DNA of 64,000 bases from Chelativorans intermedius (GTDB lineage Bacteria > Pseudomonadota > Alphaproteobacteria > Rhizobiales > Rhizobiaceae), in the NCBI RefSeq assembly GCF_025398255.1, contig NZ_JAODNW010000001.1, positions 310,001 through 374,000 of the forward strand, given 5' to 3'. The position numbers and the translations under genes are program-made. This document shows, piece by piece, positions 53,732-61,213 of this stretch; within the stretch, counting starts at the first letter, position 1; every line of letters begins with the position of its first letter. Under the pieces are notes generated by a model. It was not told where the DNA came from. It did not search any database and saw only the letters and a program-made list of their open reading frames with translations.

Positions 53732-55105
53732 ATGACAGCCCGCATCCTCGTGGTCGACGATGTGGCGGCCAATCTCAAGCTCCTGGAGGCACGGCTTCTT
53801 GCCGAGTACTACGAGGTGGTCACCGCCAGCACCGGGCAGGACGCCATCGAGATCTGCGAATGCAGCAAGGTCGATGTGGTTCTTCTGGATGTCATGATGC
53901 CGGGGATGGACGGTTTCGAAGTCTGCCGGCGGCTGAAGGCGGACCCGGCCACCACCCACATACCGGTCATCATGGTCACTGCGCTCGGTCAGCCGGCCGA
54001 CCGCGTGCGCGGGCTGGAGGCGGGGGCCGACGATTTCCTCACCAAGCCGGTCAACGACCTGCAGCTTCTGACGCGGGTGAAAAGCCTTGTGCGGCTGAAG
54101 GCGCTCACCGACGAATTGCGCCTGCGCGCGGCGACCACGCGCAACATCGGCATCGAGCAGCTTCTCGACAGGAAGTGCGGCGATTGCGGAGAGACGCCGC
54201 CGGTGCTCCTGGTGGAGGAGGATGCCGCCTCGGCCCGCAACGTCACCCGGCTGCTTCGCGGCAGCTTCGCCGTCGATGTGGTGGGAGAGCCGCAGAAGGC
54301 GCTGCAGCAGGCGGGCGAGGGCGCCTATGAATGCATCATCGTCTCTGCGGACTTTGCCGATTACGACCCGCTGCGGCTCTGTTCGCAACTGCGCGCGCTG
54401 GAGCGTACACGGCTCGTGCCGATCGTGCTGTTGGCCCGCGAAGACGACGAGGCGCGCATCATCCGCGCGCTGGAGCTGGCGGTGAACGACTATGTGCTGC
54501 GTCCGGTGGAGCGCCAGGAGCTGATCGCCCGCCTGCGCACACAGATCCGCCGCAAGCGCTACAATGACCGCCTGCGCTCCAGTGTTGCCCGCACGGTGGA
54601 GATGGCGGTGACGGACCCGCTGACGGGCCTGCACAACCGGCGCTATCTCGACAGCCATCTCAAGAGCCTCTTCGACCGCGCCGCCGCGCGCAAGCGGCCG
54701 CTCTCGGTGATGATCACCGACATCGACCGCTTCAAGTCCATCAACGATACGCTGGGCCACGATGCGGGCGATGCCGTTCTCAAGGCGTTCGCCGAGCGGC
54801 TGCGCCGCAACCTGCGCGGCATCGATCTCGTGTGCCGCTACGGCGGCGAGGAATTCGTGGTCGTCATGCCGGACACGGAGCTTGCCGTGGCCGAGAAGGT
54901 GGCCGAGCGCATCCGTGCCGAGATCGCCAGCGGCCCCTTTCCGGTGGGCGAGGGCGGGCCGGCCATCGAGGTGACGGCGAGCCTCGGCGTGGCGTCGATG
55001 AAGATGCCCGGCGATACGGTGGAGGCGCTGATGAAGCGCGCCGACATGGCCCTCTACGAGGCCAAGACGGGCGGGCGCAACCGGGTGGTGGCGCCAGCCG
55101 CGTGA
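53732..55105 (+). CDS. pleD: PleD diguanylate cyclase response regulator (REC-REC-GGDEF)
   Basis: PleD makes c-di-GMP and controls polar development. The 457-residue protein has a first receiver domain with phosphoacceptor Asp53 (VVLLDVMMPGMDG) and KPVNDLQLL. The second receiver-like domain (about 155-280) lacks a clear phosphoacceptor; the position reads IIVSADFADYD. The GGDEF domain has GGEEF near 371-375 with an upstream RGID, matching the RxxD inhibitory site spacing. Between the receivers is a CGDC pair (near residue 150). ATG 53732 follows GGGAGG. It is last in the operon; a hairpin-T5 structure follows at 55304. Confidence 0.95.
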   Translation: MTARILVVDDVAANLKLLEARLLAEYYEVVTASTGQDAIEICECSKVDVVLLDVMMPGMDGFEVCRRLKADPATTHIPVIMVTALGQPADRVRGLEAGADDFLTKPVNDLQLLTRVKSLVRLKALTDELRLRAATTRNIGIEQLLDRKCGDCGETPPVLLVEEDAASARNVTRLLRGSFAVDVVGEPQKALQQAGEGAYECIIVSADFADYDPLRLCSQLRALERTRLVPIVLLAREDDEARIIRALELAVNDYVLRPVERQELIARLRTQIRRKRYNDRLRSSVARTVEMAVTDPLTGLHNRRYLDSHLKSLFDRAAARKRPLSVMITDIDRFKSINDTLGHDAGDAVLKAFAERLRRNLRGIDLVCRYGGEEFVVVMPDTELAVAEKVAERIRAEIASGPFPVGEGGPAIEVTASLGVASMKMPGDTVEALMKRADMALYEAKTGGRNRVVAPAA

Positions 55106-55303
55106 CGGCGCAGGGCGGCAGGGCATGGTTACGCATTTACCCTAATGCGAGGCCGCCTCTCACGATGGTTAAGTAATTGTTGATTTTCTTGAGCAGTTGC
55201 GCGACTCTTGCAACCGATGGTGGACCCGCCGCTTGGGGAGGCGCGGCGCCATCAGGTGGAATACCCCATGATGCTCAGGTCCGCCGCATCTCCTGGGTTC
55301 CGT

Positions 55304-55378
55304 GGGGTCGGCCGGCCGGCGGCTGGCTCAAAGTGGCCTCCTCGTACCGCTGCCAGTTCCGCCGGTCGGCCCCTTTTT
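55304..55378 (+). terminator. Long hairpin with T5 downstream of pleD
   Basis: GGGGTC (55304-55309) pairs with GGCCCC (55368-55373), CCGGCGG with CCGCCGG, and CTGGC with GCCAG, closing a loop of about 24 nt; TTTTT follows immediately. It lies 200 nt after the pleD stop, unusually far for a simple terminator. Confidence 0.6.
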
Positions 55379-55394
55379 CATTTCCGCACATGCG

Positions 55395-55421
55395 AAAACG
55401 GCGCCCATGGGGCGCCGCTTT
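55395..55421. terminator. Bidirectional terminator between pleD region and rpmG
   Basis: CGGCGCCC-ATG-GGGCGCCG is an 8-bp perfect stem (55399-55417). On the minus strand it is followed by TTTTCG, so it terminates rpmG; on the plus strand it is followed by CTTTCG. It begins 27 nt beyond the rpmG stop. Confidence 0.8.
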
Positions 55422-55443
55422 CGTGTGTCAGATATGATTGAGC

Positions 55444-55611
55444 CTACTTGATCTTGGCTTCCTTGAACTCGACATGCTTGCGCGCAATCGGATCGTATTT
55501 GCGCTTGGTCATCTTCTCCGTCATCGTGCGGCTGTTCTTCTTCGTGACGTAGAAGTAGCCCGTGTCGGCCGTCGACTGGAGCTTGATCTTGATGGTCGTG
55601 GCCTTGGCCAT
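55444..55611 (-). CDS. rpmG: 50S ribosomal protein L33
   Basis: L33 is a small large-subunit protein near the E site. The 55-residue product [20 protein letters not shown]... to VEFKEAKIK has the normal length and the [13 protein letters not shown] core. It has no CxxC zinc motif, so it is the zinc-independent (C-) type. ATG 55611 is the family start; longer frames are not coding. A promoter is visible upstream and a bidirectional terminator downstream. Confidence 0.97.
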   Translation of the reverse strand: MAKATTIKIKLQSTADTGYFYVTKKNSRTMTEKMTKRKYDPIARKHVEFKEAKIK

Positions 55612-55685
55612 GGCATTCGTCCGTTTCTTGTCGTGAAGGTGGCGGCCCGCAGGCGTTGGCGCCGGGGCGCGGAAAACTCGCCGGA

Positions 55686-55713
55686 CACATAAAGGGAATG
55701 CCGGGAAAGTCAA
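55686..55713 (-). promoter_or_regulatory. Promoter of rpmG
   Basis: On the minus strand TTGACT (complement of 55708-55713) and TATGTG (complement of 55686-55691) are 16 nt apart. Transcription would start near 55679, giving a leader of about 70 nt. Confidence 0.55.
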
Positions 55714-55729
55714 GCCCGTGTGCGCCTGC

Positions 55730-56902
55730 CTACTGGCCGACGGCGATGTTCAGCGCCTCGAAGGGCGTGGTGACGATGAGCTCTGCCGCCGAGCCTATGG
55801 TCTGGCCGATGCCGCGCGTCAGCCGCTCGATTCGCCGGGAGATCTCCTGTTCGGACGGGGTGGGGCCGTTCCGCGATGCGGCAAGTCCCTCGCCCAGTAG
55901 GCGCACGAGAAGCGGGTTCTCGGCGAACTTGGAATGGTTGAGACCGCTGGGGGAGGAGAGCTCGGTGGCGTCGATCACGGTCACGCCGTATCCGGCAAGC
56001 TCCTGCGCGTCTATGGCGCCGCCCAGGCGCGGCCGGTTGCCGGCGATCAGGCGCGACACGTCGAGCGCCCGGTCGTCCCGCGATGTCAGGATGAAGAAGT
56101 TCTGCTCTGGAACGCCGTAGCGGCGCATCTGCGTCTTGAAGACATCCACGTCGATGTCCGGGGAGGCGAGCACGACATCCGCCAGCCGGCCGCCAAGATC
56201 CCGGTCGCCGGCAATGGCAAGCTGCCTCAGCGCCTCCATGGTCACCCAGCTTCCCATGGAGTGGGCAACGATGTCGATGCGCCTGGCGCCGGCGCTGGCG
56301 ACGAGCCGCAGCGTCTCCTCCAGCGCGTCGCGCGCCGCCGTGGCGCTGTTGTTGTCGTAGATATAGTCCACGGTTCGCGCGGCAGAGGCCCAGGTGAACA
56401 GGACCGGCGCGCCGAGATAGCCCGAATCGTGCACGATCTGGGTGATGCGGTAGACGGCATCGTCGAATCCGGTGTTGAAGCCGTGGACGAAGACGAGCGC
56501 CCGCCCGCCGCGCGCGGCGATGTCGCGGGCGAGCGCATCGCGGAAGCCCTTCTCTCCGCCGTAAATGCCGAGCCTTCTGGCGGCGAAATAGCGCGCGGGA
56601 TCGGCCACGCGCGGGGAGGGGGAGCGTTCCTCCCGACCCGCCTGATGAATGGCAGGTACGGAGATGTCGACGAAGGCGAATGCGGTCTGCTGGGCGCGTT
56701 CGCCGGAAAAGATCACGCCCGGCGCCGGCGTGCGCTCGCGCGACGTGGCGATGAAGATGCGGTGCAGGGCGGAGAGCTGCGCCGGCGTGGCCGGGGCGAT
56801 GGTCTCGGCGATCAGGCGGTGCCGGTCCACAGAGGCGCAGCCGGCCGCAAGCAGCACGAGCAGCAACGGAAGAAGGCGCCTGGATATGGAGGCAAATGGC
56901 AT
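55730..56902 (-). CDS. Alpha/beta hydrolase lipoprotein (DUF900-like)
   Basis: DUF900 proteins are alpha/beta-fold hydrolases of unknown substrate. From ATG 56902 the 390-residue precursor has a lipoprotein signal ([13 protein letters not shown], lipid Cys near 22). The hydrolase core shows [18 protein letters not shown] (oxyanion region), the nucleophile elbow [28 protein letters not shown] with a likely catalytic Asp, and a late [11 protein letters not shown] His region. A TTG four codons upstream is in frame. It is probably periplasmic-facing. It is divergent from ilvA. Confidence 0.85.
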   Translation of the reverse strand: MPFASISRRLLPLLLVLLAAGCASVDRHRLIAETIAPATPAQLSALHRIFIATSRERTPAPGVIFSGERAQQTAFAFVDISVPAIHQAGREERSPSPRVADPARYFAARRLGIYGGEKGFRDALARDIAARGGRALVFVHGFNTGFDDAVYRITQIVHDSGYLGAPVLFTWASAARTVDYIYDNNSATAARDALEETLRLVASAGARRIDIVAHSMGSWVTMEALRQLAIAGDRDLGGRLADVVLASPDIDVDVFKTQMRRYGVPEQNFFILTSRDDRALDVSRLIAGNRPRLGGAIDAQELAGYGVTVIDATELSSPSGLNHSKFAENPLLVRLLGEGLAASRNGPTPSEQEISRRIERLTRGIGQTIGSAAELIVTTPFEALNIAVGQ

Positions 56903-57027
56903 TTTCGGCGACAACTCGTATCGGTCAGTGCGGGCGGCCCGGCCGGTCCGCCCTGGTGTGGCTTCGCATCATCCGATATGCGATACAGCCGCAGCCGAGG
57001 AAAGCCAAGGGTGGGAACGGAGGCGAG

Positions 57028-58281
57028 ATGAGATCATTTGTCGAGCGTGTCGGACAGGCCGCCGATGCCCTGCGCGCCCTTTTTCCCGAAACACCCCTGC
57101 AGGAAAACGACTATCTGTCGAAGAAGACCGGTGCGCGCGTGCTTCTCAAGCGCGAGGACCTGACGCCCGTGCGCTCCTACAAGCTGCGCGGCGCCTTCAA
57201 TTTCATCCGCAAGGCGCTGTCCGCCACGGCCGGGGTGGACAGCTTCGTGTGTGCCTCGGCCGGCAATCATGCCCAGGGGTTTGCCTTCGCGTGCCGCCAC
57301 TTCGGCCGCAAGGGGGTGGTCTTCATGCCGGTGACGACGCCACAGCAGAAGATCGACAAGACGCGGCTTTTCGGCGGCGACTTCATCGAGGTGCGGCTTG
57401 TCGGCGACTATTTCGACGATTGCTATCGGGCGGCTGCGGATTTCGCCGCCGCCAACGCCGCGCTGATGGTGCCGCCCTTCGACCACCCGGACATCATCGA
57501 AGGGCAGGCGACGGTCGCGCACGAGCTGGCGGGCCAGTTGGACAATCTCGACGGGGCGCTGGTGCTGCTGCCGGTGGGCGGCGGTGGGCTGGCGGCCGGC
57601 GTGACCGGCTATCTGCGCGACATCGGCGCGGCAGCGGATTTCCTCTTTGCCGAGCCCGCCGGCGCGCCGAGCCTGCAGCGCAGCCTGGCCGCCGGCAAGC
57701 GGGTGAAACTTGAGCGGGTGGACAATTTCGTGGATGGGGCGGCGGTGGCGGAGATCGGCCGCGAACCGTTCAAGCGCCTCAAGAGTTTTTCCGCGCAAAC
57801 CGTCAATATCGTTCCCGAGAACAGGCTCTGCGCCACGATGATCGAGATGCTGAACATCGAGGGTGTGGTGCTGGAACCAGCCGGCGCCCTGGCCATCGAT
57901 TCGCTGAAAGACCTCCCGCGCAAGACGCTCAAGGGGCGCACGGTGGTGGCGGTGATTTCCGGTGGCAACTTCGACTTCGAGCGCCTGCCGGAGGTGAAGG
58001 AACGGGCACTGCGATTCGAGGGGCTGAAGAAGTATTTCATCTTCCGCTTTCCCCAGCGGCCCGGCGCCCTGCGCGACTTTCTGGAACTGCTGGGGCCGGA
58101 CGACGACATCACGCGCTTCGAATATCTGAAGAAGTCGGCGCGCAATTTCGGCTCCGTGCTCATCGGGCTGGAGACGAAGGATCCCCGCAACTTTGCCCTG
58201 CTGAAGCGGCGTTTCGACGAGGCCGGCTGGGCCTATCAGGACATTACCGACAACGACACCATCGCAGGGATGCTGATATGA
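57028..58281 (+). CDS. ilvA: Threonine ammonia-lyase (threonine deaminase) IlvA
   Basis: IlvA is the PLP enzyme that deaminates threonine to 2-oxobutyrate, the first isoleucine-specific step. The 417-residue protein has the PLP lysine near 52 in PVRSYKLRGAFN, SAGNHAQGFAFAC, the phosphate-binding LPVGGGGLAAG, and SGGNFDFERLPE. One C-terminal ACT-like regulatory domain (about 330-417, YFIFRFPQRPGALRDFLELL) is present, so it is the shorter single-ACT form. GGAGG precedes ATG 57028. It provides substrate for the pathway that also uses ilvD at 30568. Confidence 0.94.
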   Translation: MRSFVERVGQAADALRALFPETPLQENDYLSKKTGARVLLKREDLTPVRSYKLRGAFNFIRKALSATAGVDSFVCASAGNHAQGFAFACRHFGRKGVVFMPVTTPQQKIDKTRLFGGDFIEVRLVGDYFDDCYRAAADFAAANAALMVPPFDHPDIIEGQATVAHELAGQLDNLDGALVLLPVGGGGLAAGVTGYLRDIGAAADFLFAEPAGAPSLQRSLAAGKRVKLERVDNFVDGAAVAEIGREPFKRLKSFSAQTVNIVPENRLCATMIEMLNIEGVVLEPAGALAIDSLKDLPRKTLKGRTVVAVISGGNFDFERLPEVKERALRFEGLKKYFIFRFPQRPGALRDFLELLGPDDDITRFEYLKKSARNFGSVLIGLETKDPRNFALLKRRFDEAGWAYQDITDNDTIAGMLI

Positions 58282-58336
58282 GCGCCCATATCGTTCTGTT
58301 CCTGGGCTGAGTGCTCTAGCTGCACACGCCCGACCG

Positions 58337-58440
58337 CTAGACCGGTTCATCGTTTCAATGAAACGCTGATCCGGTCCATCTATTTGTTTTTGCGGCATTT
58401 GTGCGTCGCCAGATGATTCCATCTGGCTGCAAAATGCTGT
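58337..58440. repeat. Rhizobial intergenic mosaic (RIME-like) palindromic element
   Basis: Two consecutive imperfect palindromes lie in the ilvA-rirA gap. The first pairs GACCGGTTCATCGTTTC with GAAACGCTGATCCGGTC across AAT (58340-58376; 15 of 17 positions match). The second runs GCATTT...GCCAGATG-ATTC-CATCTGGC...AAATGC (58395-58437). They are joined by a linker containing TTTGTTTTT. Element length, the CTAG border and the ATCGTTTC/GAAACG arms recall the rhizobial intergenic mosaic repeats known from Rhizobium and Mesorhizobium. Family membership is from memory and unverified. Confidence 0.6.
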
Positions 58441-58547
58441 AGGGATGCCCCAAATCCGCGCCCGGGATCGAGCCGACGCCGAAGGTGGCGATGACACGGC
58501 GCGCAACTGGCGCTCCGCCCTGGCGCCCGGGCGGATGACGGCCGGGA

Positions 58548-59009
58548 TCAGCTGACCGCCGGCCGCATTTCCAGATGCTCGATGCCCAGCAGTCCGCGCA
58601 TGTTGGGCCTCGCATTGACGAGATCGCGGATGGTGTAGGACGACAGAACGTCGAAGAAGGCGCCGAGCGCCTTGCGCAGTGCCTCATTGAGACCGCAGCC
58701 ATCGACCAGCGGGCAGTCGGTGCCATCGTTCTCGAAGCACTCCGCCATGGCGAAGCTCTCTTCCGTCACCCGCACCACGTCGAACAGCGTGATCTCTTCG
58801 GCAGGCCTTGCCAGGCGCACGCCGCCGTTGCGCCCGCGCACGGTCTCCACCAGATTGTTCTCCACAAGCGGCTGCAGGATCTTGAACAGGAACAGCTCCG
58901 ACAGCGAATAGGCCTGCGCGATGTCTGGAATCCGGCTCAGGCGCCCCTCATTGGCCGCACAATACATCAGAATGCGGATCGCATAGTTGGTTTGCCGGGT
59001 CAGGCGCAT
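58548..59009 (-). CDS. rirA: Iron-responsive Rrf2 family regulator RirA
   Basis: RirA is the Fe-S-dependent Rrf2 repressor of iron uptake genes in rhizobia. The 153-residue protein has the N-terminal winged helix (MRLTRQTNYAIRILMYCAA, LSELFLFKILQPL, VRGRNGGVRLARP) and exactly the three cluster cysteines at 91, 99 and 105 in ECFENDGTDCP and GCGL, the positions known for RirA. This separates it from NsrR and IscR, which have different spacing. A possible Irr-box-like site is 44 nt upstream (59053). No iron uptake genes are adjacent. Confidence 0.93.
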   Translation of the reverse strand: MRLTRQTNYAIRILMYCAANEGRLSRIPDIAQAYSLSELFLFKILQPLVENNLVETVRGRNGGVRLARPAEEITLFDVVRVTEESFAMAECFENDGTDCPLVDGCGLNEALRKALGAFFDVLSSYTIRDLVNARPNMRGLLGIEHLEMRPAVS

Positions 59010-59052
59010 GGAATCCCCTTTGTCTCAGACCAGTGCCTAATATGGCGCATAG

Positions 59053-59069
59053 TTTAGAACAATTCCAGA
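59053..59069. promoter_or_regulatory. Irr-box (iron control element)-like motif upstream of rirA
   Basis: TTTAGAA-CAA-TTCCAGA is a 17-bp imperfect palindrome, with five of seven positions complementary. The TTTAGAA...TTC core resembles the Irr-binding ICE motif of rhizobia. It lies 44 nt before the rirA ATG, consistent with reported cross-control of rirA by Irr in Agrobacterium. Confidence 0.45.
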
Positions 59070-59240
59070 GACGATCGCAAAAACATGATTTTCATGATCA
59101 GGAAAATAGCAGGACCGAGCCATGCAGTCCATGCATGGGGGCAATGCGCGGGCGTGCAGGCTCTTGCGGTTCCTTGTTGCACCGCACATATAGCGTGCGA
59201 GTCGAACGGCTCGGGGAGGAACCCGCGAGGAGTGCGACTT

Positions 59241-59801
59241 ATGGCCTGGATGGTAAGAGCTGAATCACCGCCCGCCGGCGTGGTGCGCCGGTTGAGACCC
59301 TCCGAACTGCCGCTTTTCCGCGATCACCTGATGCGCCTCGATGGTGAGAGCCGCCGCGACCGCTTCAATGGTGTGGCCTGCGATGCGTTCATCAAGGACT
59401 ATGCCGCGCGCAGCTTCGCGCAGGGGGCAACGGTGGTCGGCTATGTGGAGGGTGGCCGTGTGCTGGGTGCGGCAGAATTGCACGAGCGCCCCGATCTCGA
59501 CCCGCCGACGGCGGAAATCGCCTTCAGCGTCGAGAAGCCGCTTCAGCATCGCGGGCTCGGCAGCCAGCTCTTCCAGCGGCTCATCGCCCATGCGCGGGCG
59601 CTCGGCTATACGCGGCTGCGCGTGACCACCCACCCGCACAACGAGGCGATGCGGGCGCTGGCGCGCAAGTTCAATGCGCGGCTGAGCTTCGAGGCGGGCG
59701 AGACCGTGGGGCTGATCGAACTCGACGCCGCGCCCTTGCGCGACGCCGATCTTTTCGCTTTCCTGCCGCCGCTCGAGGCCGACGGCATGCCGGCGCGGTA
59801 G
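59241..59801 (+). CDS. GNAT family N-acetyltransferase
   Basis: The 186-residue protein has GNAT features: VRRLRPSELPLFRDHLMRLDGES at the N-terminus, VVGYVEGGRVLGAAELHERPD beta strands, EIAFSVEKPLQHRGLGSQLFQRLIAHARALG with the acetyl-CoA loop QHRGLG, and RVTTHPHNEAMRALARKFNA. ATG 59241 has GAGGAG about 9 nt upstream; the longer open frame to 59085 has no support. It is divergent from rirA. The substrate is unknown; a protein-acetyltransferase role (as in Pat-like enzymes) cannot be excluded. Confidence 0.85.
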   Translation: MAWMVRAESPPAGVVRRLRPSELPLFRDHLMRLDGESRRDRFNGVACDAFIKDYAARSFAQGATVVGYVEGGRVLGAAELHERPDLDPPTAEIAFSVEKPLQHRGLGSQLFQRLIAHARALGYTRLRVTTHPHNEAMRALARKFNARLSFEAGETVGLIELDAAPLRDADLFAFLPPLEADGMPAR

Positions 59802-59833
59802 GCTGCCTCCCGCGCCGGGCTGGCCAGCGGAGG

Positions 59834-61204
59834 TCAGAAGACCGCCTTCATCGCCTTCGCCGTGGCATCGACGATGCTCTCCGCCTCCCCGCGCGTCAGG
59901 CAGAGCGGCGGGGCAAAGCCCACAATGTCGCCCTGCGGCATGGCGCGGCCGATCACGCCCTGTTCCAGAAGTGCCGCGGCCACCTTCGGGCCGATCTTGC
60001 TTGCCGGATCGAAGAAGCGGCGGTTTTCCCGGTCCTGCACGAACTCCACGGCGCACAGCATGCCTTCCCCGCGCACCTCGCCCACATGGGGATGGCCGCC
60101 CACGGCATCGCGCATGGCGCCCAGCAGATAGGCGCCTGTCTCGCCGGCGTTTTTCACGAGATTCAGGCTGTCGATGAGTTTCAGATTGGCGATGCCGGCG
60201 GCCGCGCCGATGGGGTGGGCGGAGTAGGTCCAGCCATGGCCGATGGGGCCATATTCGTCCGTGCCCCGCTCCAGGACTGCCCACATCCTTTCGGACACGA
60301 TGGAGCCCGAAAGCGGCGCATAGGCCGAAGTCAGCCCCTTGGCGATGGTGATGAGGTCCGGCTCGAGGCCATAGTGATGGGAACCGAACATGGAGCCCAG
60401 CCGGCCGAAGCCCGTGACCACCTCATCGGCGATGAGAAGGATGTCATGCTTCCTCAAAACCTTCTGGATGGCTTCCCAGTAGCCGGCCGGCGGCGGCACG
60501 ATGCCGCCGGTGCCCAGTACCGGCTCGCCGATGAAGGCGGCGATGGTATCCGCCCCTTCGCGCTCTATCAGCGCTTCGAGCGCGGCCACGCAATGGGCGG
60601 TGAAGTCCTCCTCGCTCATGGAGAGGTCGGGGCGGCGGTAATAGTAGGGGGCCTCGGTGTGGATGACCTGGGCAAGCGGCAAGTCGAACTTCTTGTGGAA
60701 CAGCTCCAGCCCCGTCAGCGAGCCGGTCATCAGGCCGGAACCGTGGTAGCCGCGCCAGCGCGAGATGATCTTCTTCTTCTCGGGGCGTCCCAGAATGTTG
60801 TTGTAGTACCAGACCAGCTTGACGTTGGTCTCGTTGGCGTCAGAACCGCCGAGGCCGAAATAGACCTTCGACATATTCTCGGGCGCACGCTCCAGGATCA
60901 TCCTGGCAAGCGTGATCGACGCCTCGGTGCCGTGGCCCACATAGGCGTGGTAATAGGCCAGCTCCTTCGCCTGCTCGGCGATTGCCTCGGCGATTTCCTG
61001 CCGGCCATAGCCCACATTCACGCAATAGAGCCCGGCAAAGGCATCGAGGAGGCGCTTGCCGTCGCGATCCTCGATATAGACGCCCGAGCCGCCCGTCACG
61101 ATGCGATTGGGCGATTCGCCACGCGCGTGCTGGGCGAGATGGGTGGAGGGGTGGAAGAAGTTCTCCCGGTCCCACTGGTCGAGCTGGTCGTTCTTCAGCA
61201 GCAT
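59834..61204 (-). CDS. Class III (omega-amino acid) PLP aminotransferase
   Basis: The 456-residue protein is a class III transaminase: YIEDRDGKRLLDAFAGLYCVNVGYG at the N-terminus, GSDANETNVKL, SRWRGYHGSG, the PLP-binding Asp260 in LLIADEVVTGFGRLG and the Schiff-base lysine at 289 in LITIAKGLTSAYAPL. Relatives act on omega-amino acids or diamines (putrescine, beta-alanine, 4-aminobutyrate, diaminobutyrate). AGGAG lies 8 nt before the ATG. It is the third gene of a minus-strand operon after the aldehyde dehydrogenase and the M24 hydrolase; both junctions are 9 nt. A DoeD-like role is possible but the substrate is unproven. Confidence 0.88.
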   Translation of the reverse strand: MLLKNDQLDQWDRENFFHPSTHLAQHARGESPNRIVTGGSGVYIEDRDGKRLLDAFAGLYCVNVGYGRQEIAEAIAEQAKELAYYHAYVGHGTEASITLARMILERAPENMSKVYFGLGGSDANETNVKLVWYYNNILGRPEKKKIISRWRGYHGSGLMTGSLTGLELFHKKFDLPLAQVIHTEAPYYYRRPDLSMSEEDFTAHCVAALEALIEREGADTIAAFIGEPVLGTGGIVPPPAGYWEAIQKVLRKHDILLIADEVVTGFGRLGSMFGSHHYGLEPDLITIAKGLTSAYAPLSGSIVSERMWAVLERGTDEYGPIGHGWTYSAHPIGAAAGIANLKLIDSLNLVKNAGETGAYLLGAMRDAVGGHPHVGEVRGEGMLCAVEFVQDRENRRFFDPASKIGPKVAAALLEQGVIGRAMPQGDIVGFAPPLCLTRGEAESIVDATAKAMKAVF

Positions 61205-61213
61205 GTTCGTCTC

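Larger units (their letters stand above)
55106..55443. other. 338-bp structured region downstream of pleD
   Basis: No protein gene is convincing here. The region contains a GGTGGACC/GGTCCGCC long-range pair (55213-55220 with 55281-55288), then a strong hairpin with T5 (55304-55378), then the bidirectional rpmG terminator (55395-55421). Frames of 77 and 86 codons run through the terminators and look spurious. It may be the pleD 3' untranslated region or an independent small RNA. Confidence 0.45.

Noticed and set aside
55200-55380. Signal recognition particle RNA (4.5S) candidate
   Set aside because: It has CTCAGGTCCG but lacks the following GAAGGRAGCAGC of the conserved SRP loop, so the resemblance is superficial.
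55177-55441. Two plus-strand frames of 86 and 77 codons downstream of pleD
   Set aside because: Both run through two hairpin terminators and end at the rpmG stop region; composition is not protein-like.
58355-58726. 123-codon minus-strand frame overlapping the rirA 3' end
   Set aside because: It runs through the palindromic mosaic element and overlaps rirA in another frame; no support.
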